This document shows positions 34,072 to 45,815 of a DNA stretch of 64,000 bases, piece by piece. A program made the translations under genes and the position numbers. This DNA comes from Hemicordylus capensis. Its lineage: Eukaryota > Chordata > Lepidosauria > Squamata > Cordylidae. Location: assembly GCF_027244095.1 (NCBI RefSeq), contig NC_069662.1:14224501-14288500 (forward strand), read 5' to 3'. The notes under the pieces were generated by a model. That model saw only the letters and a list, made by a program, of their open reading frames with translations. It had not been told where the DNA came from and made no database searches. Position 1 is the first letter of the stretch; every line of letters begins with the position of its first letter.

Positions 34072-34459
34072 TCTACTCTCTTTTCTTTCTAAAGAAGAAA
34101 GCAAGAGGGCAAGCAAACAAACAAAGAAAGGGGAAAGGACAAGTTAAGTTAGTTAGGGCTAGTCTTTTATAGGGTTCAATTTCTGGCTATCCCCCTACTA
34201 ATTGTGCAAAGAGGCACCTTTTAACGTGGTGCATCTCTTTATTTAGCAGGCCCTATCCACCCTCAGCACAGTACCTCCAGTGACTCTTGCTGGTGTCTGT
34301 CTTATGTTTCTTTTTAGATTGTGAGCCCTTTGGGGACAGGGAGCCATTTTATTTATTTATTATTTTTCTGTGTAAACAGTCCTGAGCCATTATTGGAAGG
34401 GTGGTATAGAAAATGAATGAATGAATGAATGAACGAACGAATGAATGAACAAATGAATG
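34072..34459 (+). repeat. L2-tailed SINE with (GAAT)n, spacer B-C
   Basis: This is the same insertion as in spacer A-B. The GAAT run is shorter by about three units. Confidence 0.8.
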
Positions 34460-35576
34460 TAATGTATTTGTTTCACTAATTTACTTTCATTCTCTTTTAA
34501 TAAATTTGAATTTGTTCACTGAAACCTTGTTTTGTCCCTTTGTTTTGTTATTAGTTCCATATCTACCACAGAGGGATAGACATTACAGTAGCAGCCCTAG
34601 GCCCCGCATCTTGTAACCATGGTTTCTGCCATAACACAGGTCCGGATGATCAAAGACAGCAAGGTTACTGAACATGAACAAAGGTTCTGCACTATGTCTG
34701 AATCCTGAAATTATTATTTTATTTTTACAAACTTGGGTAGATTTTTTCCTGACCATGAATCCATTTATATACCACATCTTTGCAGTGGAGCCTAGAAACA
34801 TTTTCATTCACTGGTTTGTTTTCTTTCTGGTCGATTGACATCTAATAGTCAACTAAGCCCTGCTTTGGGCCATTTTGAGGGAAGACCTTGCTGATGAATG
34901 CTAGGATACCCCATGGAAGTGGAAGAACGGGAATGTTCTGCCTGACATTTTAGAAGATAGGTCACTTTGCCTATGTAGGACACATTGGCGATCTGTACCC
35001 ACTCATTATAAAATCAATGAAATATATATAAATAAAATATAATAAAATAAATCATCTGGACGCATTGACCAGATGCCTCTTACTGCATGTTTCCCTTTCT
35101 TCTCACTCAAAGCAAGGCCCAATGACCAGCAGGCACTTGGGTCCCCAAAGTGTTAACTGAATCCTGTTATTGCCTGCTAAACAACAAATATTGTTTAGGA
35201 GGGAATAAGAAATGTTCTCGTGGATTGTATAGGGACCAGAGGACAGCAGGGAAAGTGTCAATCCACCCTGTAATTATCAAAATCATTATTATTCAGTTCT
35301 GCTTCTTGTGGAAGCCCCATGGCTAGCTAGAGGTCATTTAATGATAAGATTGGTTAATTATAACTCAGTAGCTCATACTAGGACACATTCACTCAGTGTT
35401 TTAAGGATTTTAAAGTGCCAGTGTGTGCCCTAGAACTCAGGAGACGTTAACATGAAACAAACAAGGCTCTGTCAAATGGAATTTCTGTGTTGGTAAAGTT
35501 CTTTGTGGGTAGCCTTCTCTAGCTGACAAAGCAAGTGTACAGCTGGGGTGAGATTCAAAATTTGCAGGAGCTCAGA
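34460..35576 (+). promoter_or_regulatory. Conserved upstream region of gene C
   Basis: This is almost identical to the region before gene B. It adds a symmetric TTGGGTCCCCAA at 35137-35148 that is mutated in the B copy and kept in D. Confidence 0.5.
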
Positions 35577-35770
35577 ATGGTTCGGTTACTACCATTCCTC
35601 CTATATCTGCCTACTATTTTCAGCAGGCAAAGACATCTGCGCAGAATTCAGCACAATTCCAAGACAGGTTCCAGAGAAGACATTACCATTGGGGAATTTG
35701 GATCCTTCTTACAGGGTGTTGTGCTTCTATTCAACTTTACTGTACCACCAGACATATCCACCACAGGATA
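35577..35770 (+). CDS. V2R gene C exon 1 (signal peptide)
   Basis: The exon has the same start, signal peptide and GGATA/GTGAGT donor as gene B. It reads [10 protein letters not shown] and PPDISTTG where B has [10 protein letters not shown] and PPDRSTTG. Confidence 0.88.
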
Positions 35771-38700
35771 GTGAGTATTGGATCTTTTGTTTTAATGGTT
35801 GTATTGGGTCTTTTAAGTAGGGTTGATCTAATGTATGCCTATCTGGTTTAAATTATTCTAGTGGAGATTCATTATCAATGGCAGCTTCTGATATGCCTCA
35901 CATGGAGGCTGCAGCATCAAAAGTCACAACAGTCTCAGGAATACAGTTCCAGCTGACAGTTGGTCAGGAGTCATATTTTCAAATTTCCAGTATTAAATAG
36001 CTTTTCTCTATTTTGGTTAGAAGTGGGACAATCATCCTCTACTCCTGCTTTCCCTGAGTGGAGGATGTCTTTGAAGCTCTATTAGATAGACAGTCAAAAC
36101 CTCTGAAAGGACATTTAGCAGCACAGGTATAGCTCAACCTTGCCTGGAAAAAGAAACTGGCAGGCATACAGAACAAGGATGCAGAGGGGCAGGGAGAAAG
36201 CAGCTAAATAGAACTGGTGCAGTAGGGAAGCAGCAAATTATGAGACCCTTCCCTTCCCCAGGAAGCCCTCTGGGCCACCTGAAAATCTGCACAGCCCTCA
36301 GGGAGATATTTTCTGGTGGAACACCTGAAGAGAGGGCTTTTGGGGGAAGGGGAATGGGCAGAAAATGGCTGCTTCCCTGCTGAGCACGTGCAGTTAGTTA
36401 GGAAGTTCTGTTAGATGACTTTCTTGCTGCACCACCGAATCCTTCCTCTCTATGTCAGCAATATTACCCGCTGTTTGGGCAAAACCTTTGTGGTTGTCCG
36501 TGCTCTGGAGATAGCATTTGTGCTATTGTCATAGGTGTTCAGCTGTGTATGCAGGGAATTGGGGACAGAGAGGACCTCAGTCAGGTCTGTCATAATGCTC
36601 CCTCTCTCCCCTGCCAAGCAGTTATTATGCTGGTGTATGGTGGAGGGGTGGAGGTTTGCATCTGGACAGACAATGGATAATACCCACTTTATTCCTCTCC
36701 AATGGTTCTTTCCAGATCATGACTCTACTCCTGCCTCCCCTGAGTGGAGGCTGTCTTTGAAGCTCTATTAGATAGAGAGTCAAAACCTCTGAAAGGAAAA
36801 TCAGACACACCAATTCTCAGCAGGAATATTGATTGGTATTGCTACATCTTTCACATTAACCTATGGTCTTAGGAACTCACCCTCATATTGTCCAAATGGA
36901 GAGGATGCCACTTTTTCTTTATTAAGGGCAGTGGCATCTCTAAGACCTCCTTTGTCATACAGCTATATGACAAATGGCGATAGTGGGGTATCAGTGGTAG
37001 AGCATCTTTTTTGCATGCAGTGGGTCCCATGTTCAATCCATGACACCTCCAGGTAGGGCTGGGAAAGACGCCAGCCTGGAACTTTGGATAGCCAACACCA
37101 GTCAATGTGGACACTACTGAGCAATAGTCTGACTCGGATTAGAGCAGTTTCCTATGTTCCTAGGAATTCATGAAGGGGAGCTTTCTCCCAATGGCTGCAT
37201 ATCAACAATGGGGAAAGATGTACTGGCTGCATATCTATATGTCAGAAAAAATATACAGCTGGTCTTAAAGTCATTCAACTATGTTTGCTTGTTTAACACA
37301 TTTGTATTCTGACCCAAATGCAAGTCTCTGGGCGGTTTACAACAAAACAATAAAAACAACCAATAAAAAGATTAAAACATTTCAGCCATTAAAATTTAAA
37401 ATGTTAAAACCATTAAAAACACAATCAAACTATTATATGTTGTCTTCCATACTTGCAAGCAGAATAAATAGAAATGCAATAGACTTGTTTTGCTGATCTA
37501 TGCATGTAAAACTACATTAAAATCTCATTGCAGTTTAATGCCTAAAAATTACCAGCATGTTCTTGCCTTCATCTTTGCAATTCAAGAGATCAACAGGAAT
37601 GACCATCTCTTACCCAATATCACACTGGGATTTGAAATCTATGACAATGTTTTCAATCCGCTGAGAGCCGTTGGGAACACTCTGCAGTTCCTCTTCACAG
37701 GGCAGGGGAATCCTTTGAATTACAACTGTGACGGGAAGCAGCAGCTAGTCCTTGCCATTGGTGGGCTCACCTCCCCAAATTCCATGCAGATGGCCAGTGT
37801 CTTCAATACCTACAAGATCCCACAGGTATGTCTGTTCCTACAGAGGAGTAGCTGTAGTCATTCAGAAATGGCTATGTTCCTGAGGTAGCTCAGTTTGGAA
37901 GCAGCTTTTGAGAAGACAAGGCTTCCTTGTCTGGAGGAGTAAAACGTCTGTTTTCTTTCCTAAAGAAGAAAGCAAGAGGGCAAGCAAACCAACCAACAAG
38001 GGGGAAAGGAGAAGGTAAGTTTGTTAGGGTTAGTCTTTTATAGGGTTTAATTTCTGGCTGTACCCCTACTAATTGTGCAAAGAGGCACCTTTTAGATGTG
38101 GTGATTCTCTTTATTTAGCAGAGGGAGAGTAACTGGCCCGATCCAACCACAGCACAGTATCTTCAATGACTGTTGCTGGTGTCTATATTTCTTTTTAGAT
38201 TGTGAGCCGTTCAGGGACAGGGATTCATCTTATTTATTTATTATTTCTCTATGTAAACCACTCTGGAAACTTTTGCTGAGAAGTGGTATATAGATATTTG
38301 TTGTTGTTGGCTGGCTATGGGTTCATTTTTGACAGGGCAGTTTCAATTTCAGTTTCAGTTGTGCCTAGAGAGAAAATGGGTGGGGATTAGCTACCGCTAT
38401 GCTCTGAAGGTGGCTCTTTTTGGAAGCCACCCTTGAGAAGACAATGCTGAGACAAGGGCAGTTTTTCTTTTTGGAGATCTGTGAGCAGGAGTTTGGTAAC
38501 AGACATCAAATGAGTTTTGTGAGGGGTTTAGTAGGGAAGTTGCATGTGGGCCCAGAAGTGGTCTCCCTTTATCAGAAACAAGACACCAAGCATGAGAAGA
38601 TGAGTACTGCCCCACTTTTGTAACTTTCCTGGAGCAAGAGCTTGATACCTTTAATTAGATGATGATTGCAGCTTAGACCAATCTGTGAAGGAAACAATCT

Positions 38701-39249
38701 CTATGTCTGCATTCACACAGAACATGAAACCGGAGGTGAAGTGACCTCCAGTTTCAAAAACTGTATATCTGAATGTGGACAACCACAGTTTCAACAGAAA
38801 ATGAAGTTGCGGTTTTCCTCCTCTGAGAGTGATTTGCACTTTTGGTTTGTAATGAGGACCACCACCTGGACAGTTCCACCAGAGGACTTGGAACCCCAGT
38901 TCCAAACCACAGTTTGTTATATGCAAATGCAGCCACTATATTCTAAATTCTAAATAACCAATAAAACCAGTTATGAAGCAAGAATGCCAGCAGAAGAGGG
39001 GGTGCCTCTCAGAGTGTGACTATCTGCCTGAGGTGCAGAAGTTGTGGATGTGCGTTCGGTGCAAAGAGCTCCTGGCTCTCACGTAACAAGTTCAAAGAGC
39101 TCCTGGCTCTCAGGTAATAAGTGCATTCTCTTGAAGCCAAGATGGCGGACCTGGAGAAGCTCAGGGAAGCAGAGAGGTTTGTGAATGAGACCCTCAGGAA
39201 TGTGATAGAGGCATCCTATTCCCATGCTGACAGCTCCTCTGCTCTCATA

Positions 39250-39301
<52 letters not shown>

Positions 39302-42300
39302 GTGATGATGGTGATTATGATGATGATTAATTCAATTTCTATACCGCCGTTCCAAAAATGGTTCAGGGCAGTTGACACAGAGAAATAATAAATAAATAAG
39401 ATGGCTCCCTGTCCCCAAAGGGCTCAGATTCTAAAAAAAAAAAAAGAGATAGAAACCAGCAACAGTCACTGGACGTACTGTGCTGGGGGTGGATAGGGCC
39501 AGTTACTCTCCCCCTGCTAAATAAAGAGAATCAGCACAGTGAAAGGTGCCTCTTTGCCCAGTTAGCGGGGATGAAGATATTAGGGATGCAGGGCATCAGT
39601 CTGAAGAAGAGAGGAATGCTCTCTTAGAAGGGACACCTTCCTTGGGTAATGCTCCCAAATCCTCTGACACATAGGATACTCCTCCGGGGATTGGGGACCT
39701 CCTAGTAGTGGGCAATTTGATAATTAGGAACTGGGGAAGGTGAAGAAGAGTGCAACAAAGATGATCAGGGGCATGGTGCACCTTTCTTATAAGGTAAGTC
39801 TACAGTGTCTGGGACTTTTGAGTTTGGAAAAGGGTTGGCTATGGGGAGACATGATGGACGTTTATAAAATTATGCATGGAAAAGAGAGAGTTGACAGAGA
39901 GAAATCTTTCTCCCTCTCTAACAAATCTCATGGGTCTGAAGGCCAGGTAAAATAGGACCAACTAAAGGAAGTCATTTTTCACAGAGCAGAAAATTAATCT
40001 ATGGAATTCTCTGCTATGGGATGTGGCAAATATAGGAAAAAAAACCCAAAAGGCATGCCCTTACCTCTTGCCAGTTGGCTTCTCAGAGGCATCTGGTAGG
40101 CCACTGTGTGAAACAGCAAGGCTGTTCTTATGTTCTTGAATAGAAAGGTTTTCATCCCCTTACAAGTCCTTAGAGAGTTTTCTCAAAAAATTAAGGAATA
40201 ATTACTCAGTCCGCTGTGCAATGTCTTGTTTTCAATACATTATTATTGTCATTTTCTTTCAATACTACGGCCACAGCTCCCCTGAACACATTTTCTTTCA
40301 AACTGTGTTTCAACCTTGTCCCAGCTTTCACTTTCAAGTAGGAATAGTCTTTAATCTTTCTTCATCCTGTTTAGAATCCTATCCCAGTATAAGACTCAAT
40401 GGTACAAGTAGTTCCTACTCAAAATAGAAGTATTGTCTTATCTGTAATATTTGATGGAAGCTGAAATTTAGTGAATTGAAGAAGTAATACCTTGATCAAG
40501 AACAAAGGGATGTCCTTTTAATACTGTTTTTAAAAAACAAAAAACAATTTCCCCCCCTTTTAGCTGAGTTATGGATCTTTTGACCCTGTGCTAAGCGATC
40601 AAACCCGGTTCCCTTTTTTCTTCCGGATGGTTCCAAGTGAAGACCTTCAATATATCGGGATTATTTTGCTGCTGAAGCATTTCAAGTGGAATTGGATCGG
40701 TCTGCTCACATCAGATGATGACAGTGGAGAAACATTTCTTCAAAATATGAGACCAAGACTTCTCCAGAGCAATATTTGTATTGCTTTGGCACAATCCATT
40801 CCAAAAGTAACGAGTCGCACATTAAATACACACACTAAAAAAATGCTGTTGGAAATAGCTAATGCTGTCTGGAAGGAAGCAAAGATGAATGTGGTTCTTG
40901 TCTATGGGGATATTCATTCTGTGGAGGGTTTACGAATGATCTTAGAATACTGCGAATTTCATCATAAGCTTCCATTGGAGAGAGTGTGGCTCATAACTGC
41001 TCAGTGGGATTGCACAACTCTTTCTTCATGGAATAAATTCACAGGGAAATCCTTCAATGGTTCTTTGTCATTCACACTTCACAGAAAAGTGGTTCCAGGA
41101 TTTCAGGACTTTCTTGAGAACATAAATCCATACCAGTCTATGATATATTTCATCCATCAGTTCTGGTGGTTTGCATTTTTCTGTTCACTCCCAAAGCATG
41201 GCTTATATGTTCCAAATCAAGACAACTGCACTGGGGAGGAGAAACTGGGGAGCCTCCCTGAATCTGTGCTTGAAATGGGCATGTCTGGGCAGAGCTATAA
41301 CATCTACAATGCTGTTTATGCTGTAGCCCATGCTCTCCATACTATGTATTCTTCGAAAACTAAACAGAAGGAAATTGAGAAACTCGGGGGAAAGAGTCTT
41401 CTGTTACGGCCTGTATGTATTTCCTCCTCCCTGTTTGCATTTCACTTCTCATTGCATTAATTCATAACTCATAATAGCAGTTCTGTGATATAATGTCTGA
41501 TTGTGGCATGCAGTTCCTGACATCCTGACTAACAAAGCACTGGTGAAGCAGTGTGAGGTAGCTTAGGCTGAGAGAGAACAAACACCCAGAATCACCCATG
41601 AACTTCATGGCTAAATGGCGATTTGAATCTGAATTTGGGAAATTCAATTGGAAATCGAATCAAATTGCCCTTTTATGGGGTGACACAATTATTATGCTTT
41701 TCAAAAATAAATAAATTTCAGGAAGCAAACCTTATATCAAACATCTTGTAAATGCTTATTCAATATTCAGTATTGTTTGATGTTTTAATTTATATGTGAA
41801 TATTCACTGCTGTAAGATCCTTTAATATACTTCAACAGATATTGCTATTGCCTCCAGTGGCTTCCTACCAATATAAACATGCTTAAAGGTATATTCCTGA
41901 TAGGTATATAGTATTTCTTCTCAGTGACATCTTCCAGTTGGTGATCAAGGGATTTGTGGTTAAAGTGATAATATTAATGCAATTTTCCACAATTTGACCC
42001 AGGGTGTGAACTTTTTCTCCTCCCAATTAGCTTCATGCTTTTCTGAGCAATATCCATTTCAACAATAGTGCTGGGGAAGAAATCTTTTTTGATGAGGAAG
42101 GGAGCCTGCCATCAGGATACGATATCATCAACTTGGTCACATTCCCCAATGACACCTTCCAGAAAGTCCAAACTGGAAGGATGGATCCCCTCGCTCGTGA
42201 AGGAAAAAGGTTCACCATGGATGGAAGTGCTACTGTATGGAACCACAAGTTTAAAGAGGTATGGAGACCTGTCCCGCCTCACCTTGCTGGGTTCCCTGAC

Positions 42301-44787
42301 TTTAAGGGGTTGTCTCACAACCCAGCTCCAATATCAGGAGTCAAGAGGGTTGGGAGGGAGAAATGGGCTGAAAGGAATGGAGTGCCATGATGGGGGATGC
42401 TCTGTTTCTCTCCTCTGGGCAATGCTCCAGGAGTCTCAGATTGAGGACTCCAGCAGTAGGGTCCAGGTGACCTCCCCCACTCCCCGACAGAGGAAATTAT
42501 CAGCCTGACCCCAGACTTGCCTTGACCATGTTTGATGCCTCTGACCTCTTTTTGTCTGCCTGCAGTCAGACCCAACCTTGCTTTTGCCTGGTTCAGGGAG
42601 TAGAGCCTGAATATGTGGATATTTGGTTTTGAGAATAATAGAAGTGTGGTGAAATCAGAACATACTTCCTTGTTGTTCCTGTTAGATGCAACCCCGTTCC
42701 CGGTGTGTCGAGAGCTGCCATCTTGGATCCAGCAGGATTGCCCAGCGGGGAAGACAAGTTTGTTGCTATGATTGTGCTCAGTGTCCTGCGGGAAGGATTT
42801 CAATACAGACTGGTAAAAATATGTATATTGGGAAACCAAATCCAAATGTTTAAAATTCTCTATCTTATTTTCTACATCAAATAGATGACTGAATTTCTCA
42901 ACATACTTCTGTTGAACTCAAGTACCCTCTGTGCACTACACCTCCACTCACCATGGGCCACCCCAGCACCCCCCAAATGCCGTTATGGGGCTGCTGAAAC
43001 CTCCATTATTCCCTATTGAGAAAAACCTTAAAGACGCGTAAACTTCAAAAATCACTTTAAAATAATCCCTTTGCCCAATTCCTTTGAAATAATTCGGGTA
43101 GCTTACTTGCCCCCTTTGGACACTACCACCCACCACACTCCACCCTGGGCCACCCGTTTCCCCCCTATGTGAAGAGATGCATTTGCTGAAACCTCCATCA
43201 TTCCCTATTGAGAAAAACCTTAAAGACACTTAAATTTTAAAATTCACTTTTTTAAAAAATCAGCCCTTTTCCCAATTCCTTAGAAATAATTCTGGTAGCT
43301 TCCTTGCCACCACTAGGCACTACCACCAACTATACTCCACCCTGGGCCATCCCTTTCCCCCCAAACTTAAAGGAGAAAATCTTAAAGATGTGTGAACTTC
43401 AAAAAAATCACCAAAAATCAGCCATTTCCTCAAGTCCTCTGAAATTTGAGTGGTAGCCTCCACCCAATAGGCACTTCCATCCCATCCCACTCTTTTGGCT
43501 CCAGGACCAGTTTTTTGGATGATAATCAGTTCATATTCGGATTTGGATCAATTCGGAACTGAATCGAATCTTGGGTGATTTGGATGGGTCTGATTTGGAT
43601 CCGGAATGAAACAGAGATGTTTTGATTTGGGTCCAAAATCAAACATCAAATATCCATAATGCACACCCCTAGTGTAGATCACAGATAAAATGAAATAAAT
43701 CATTAAATTAAAAACTATAAGAACAGCAAAAATAAGAGCAACTTAAAATCTATCAACGTCACATGAGAGGGAGCAAACGTTAACAACACGGTCTGTAGTA
43801 AAACAAGGCAGTCAGCAGATTCCAGTTAAAGTTCAACAATGTTTGTGTATCTTGGCAAAACAAAGACTTTGTTGATGTATTTCAGATGCAGACCAGTGTG
43901 AGATGTGCCCAGAAGATCAATGTCCAAATGAGAAACAGGATCAATGCATCCCCAAAAGAATAACTTATTTATCCTATGGAGAACCATTGGGAGCGGTTTT
44001 GATTTCTTTTGCTCTTTTGTTTTCCCTGATCACCTTTGCTGTGATTGGGATCTTTGTTCAGCTCCGCAAAACTCCCATTGTGAAAGCCAATAACTGGAGC
44101 ATTACCTGTACGCTACTCTTCTCTCTGCTGCTTTGCTTTCTCTGCTCCTTCCTATTCATTGGTCAGCCTAGGAAGGTGACCTGCCTCCTCAGACAAACCG
44201 TGTTTGGCATCACGTTTACTGTTGCTCTTTCTTCTGTGTTGGCCAAAACCATCACTGTTGTTCTGGCCTTCCTGGCCACCAAGCCGGGAAACAGGTTGAG
44301 GAGATGGATAGGGAAGAGGCTGGCAGTATCGGTCATCATTCTCTGTTCACTTATTCAAACTGGAATCTGTGCTGTGTGGCTGGCAACCACTCCCCCTTTC
44401 CCAGAGTTTGACATGCACTCTCAGATCAGTGAGATCATTGTGCAATGCAATGAAGGCTCAAACACCATGTTCTACATCGTCCTGGGCTACATGGGTTTTC
44501 TGGCCATCATCAGTTTCACTGTGGCCTTCCTTGCGAAAAAGTTACCTGATAGCTTTAATGAAGCCAAGCTGATCACCTTCAGCATGCTGGTCTTTTGCAG
44601 TGTTTGGATAACCTTTGTCCCAAGCTACTTGAGCACCAAGGGAAAATACATGGTGGCAGTGGAGGTCTTCTCCATCATGGCCTCTAGTGGTGGACTGTTG
44701 AGTTGTATCTTCCTCCCCAAATGCTACATTATTATTCTTAGACCTGATCTGAATACCAGAGAGCAACTGGTTAGGAAACGATATTGA
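35577..44787 (+). CDS. V2R gene C, complete six-exon gene
   Basis: This is a complete class C vomeronasal receptor of 863 residues. The exons are 35577-35770, 37534-37825, 40564-41412, 42031-42258, 42686-42812 and 43886-44787. Start choice and domain order are as in gene B. Intron 5 is only 1073 bp, against about 5 kb in A and B, because most of the resident transposon is deleted. The seven-helix exon is the most divergent of the three in view: IPKRITY for [44 protein letters not shown] and a C-terminal KRY. None of these breaks the frame or removes a linker cysteine. Confidence 0.95.
36041..36110 (+). repeat. Direct repeat in intron 1 of gene C, upstream copy
   Basis: This is the same inserted copy as in gene B. 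Its source-like partner is at 36727-36797. Confidence 0.7.
36984..37165 (+). repeat. tRNA-Ala-derived SINE, intron 1 gene C
   Basis: This is the same insertion, with a 4-bp loss inside the A box (GGGGTATCAGTGG), so its promoter is damaged. Confidence 0.8.
37283..37425 (-). repeat. LINE 3'-end fragment, intron 1 gene C
   Basis: This is the same element, sharing the CTGACCC change with gene B. Confidence 0.6.
37534..37825 (+). CDS. V2R gene C exon 2
   Basis: The exon is 292 bp. Its product differs from gene B only by Arg for Lys in NPLRAV. Just past the donor, the flanking bases carry a small private change, so the read-through frame differs (QRSS for AMTS). Confidence 0.95.
38055..38312 (+). 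repeat. L2-tailed SINE, forward, intron 2 gene C
   Basis: This is the same insertion as in A and B, ending in a short TTG run. Confidence 0.75.
39249..39571 (-). repeat. (GAT)n and inverted L2-tailed SINE, intron 2 gene C
   Basis: The GAT run covers about 39249-39325. The SINE follows, inverted, with a poly(A) stretch near 39435. Confidence 0.75.
39724..40139 (+). repeat. CR1 LINE 3' end, intron 2 gene C
   Basis: This is the same insertion, with [18 protein letters not shown] and the same TTCTTATG tail. Confidence 0.85.
40564..41412 (+). CDS. V2R gene C exon 3
   Basis: The exon has 283 codons and groups with gene B. Private changes are [34 protein letters not shown] and EIEKLGG. Residue 364 is Trp, giving FWWFAF. 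Confidence 0.95.
42031..42258 (+). CDS. V2R gene C exon 4
   Basis: The exon has 76 codons. MDGSAT replaces MNASAT, removing one possible glycosylation site, as in gene D. Confidence 0.95.
42686..42812 (+). CDS. V2R gene C exon 5 (cysteine-rich linker)
   Basis: The exon is 127 bp. It encodes [24 protein letters not shown] and ends RISIQT as in gene A. All linker cysteines are kept. Confidence 0.93.
42922..43671. mobile_element. Remnant of the hAT-like element, intron 5 gene C
   Basis: Only the right part remains, from CCTCTGTGCACTAC to the terminal CACACCCCTA. About 3.9 kb (850 bp of intron plus the left 3 kb of the element) is gone, joined at TCAAGTAC/CCTCTG with 1-2 bp of micro-homology. 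One hairpin arm is missing. Confidence 0.8.
43886..44787 (+). CDS. V2R gene C exon 6 (seven-helix domain)
   Basis: The exon is full length, with LPKCY in helix 7 and the end LVRKRY. It is clearly more divergent from A and B than those are from each other, including several silent changes around helices 2 and 3. Confidence 0.96.
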
Positions 44788-45215
44788 GACACTGGACTCT
44801 TTCTGCCTTTTCTAGTTCTTCAACACCATGTCTCTCATCATTATATTCCCATATTAGTAGTGAAGGAAGACGTAGATTAGAGAATACAGTCAACATGGGT
44901 GGTATCAGTGACTAAGTCTGGGTGGTATTGAGACAATGGGGGGAACTGTGGAAGAGCTGCTTGAACAATGAGCCATATTGCACAGCTCTGGCACTGCTTT
45001 GAAGGACACAGCAGCAATGCAGCACCATGTGTCCAGAATGCAGCACTGGATGTCAGCCAGTCTACAGTGTGGACCACAGACTAATAGTTCTCTCAAAGAA
45101 GGGAGATAACTGTAGACAGGCTTATACTTAAGGTTAGGTGAAAAAAGAATGACTGACAACCAGACTAACGCAGTGTGTGGCCATCAAATGAAGCACGTGT
45201 GTTTGACATGCATTC

Positions 45216-45790
45216 CACATTCATCCAGATCATGGTGCAGAGCAATGGGGGGTCTGTTACATGGGTTTTCTGGCCATCATCAGCTTCACTTTGGCCTCTC
45301 TTGCTAGAATGTTACTGATGGATTTAAATTTATTTATTTGTTTGTTTGTTTGTTTGTTTGTTTGTTTGTTTAGTATTTAATGTATTTTTATACCGCCCAA
45401 AACTTACGTCTCTGGGTGGTTTACAACAAGATAAAAACAAAAGTAAAACATTAGTTAAAAACAAAAACAAGAAATTTTAAACAAAATTTAAAATTTTTGA
45501 AACAATATTCTAAAAATAAACATTAAAACAATTTAATGAAGCCAAGCATATCACCTACAGCATGCTTGTCTTCTGCAGTGTTTGCATGTCCTTTGTTCCA
45601 AACTACTTGAGCACCAAGGAGAAATGCATGGTGGCTGTAGAGTTCTTCTCCATCTCGGCCTCTAGTGGTGGACTGTTGAGTTGTATCTTCCTCCGCAAAT
45701 GCTAGATTATTATTCTTATACCTGATCTGGACACCAGAGAGCAGTTTGTATGGGGAAAGAATTGTGGCATTCAAGTCTTTGGTTGTTTTT
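45216..45790 (+). pseudogene. Broken duplicate of V2R exon 6 (3' half), after gene C
   Basis: This is the same duplicate, more decayed. The helix 7 region has a stop inside the PKCY motif (TGCTAG, and CGC for CCC before it), and the helix 5 region is shorter. The inserted LINE tail carries a (TTTG)n run at about 45338-45371. Confidence 0.88.
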
Positions 45791-45815
45791 GTTGAGTAAT
45801 TTCCTACTATTCCTC

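Noticed and set aside
45338-45371. (TTTG)n run as a regulatory element
   Set aside because: It is the microsatellite end of the LINE-tail insertion in the exon 6 remnant.
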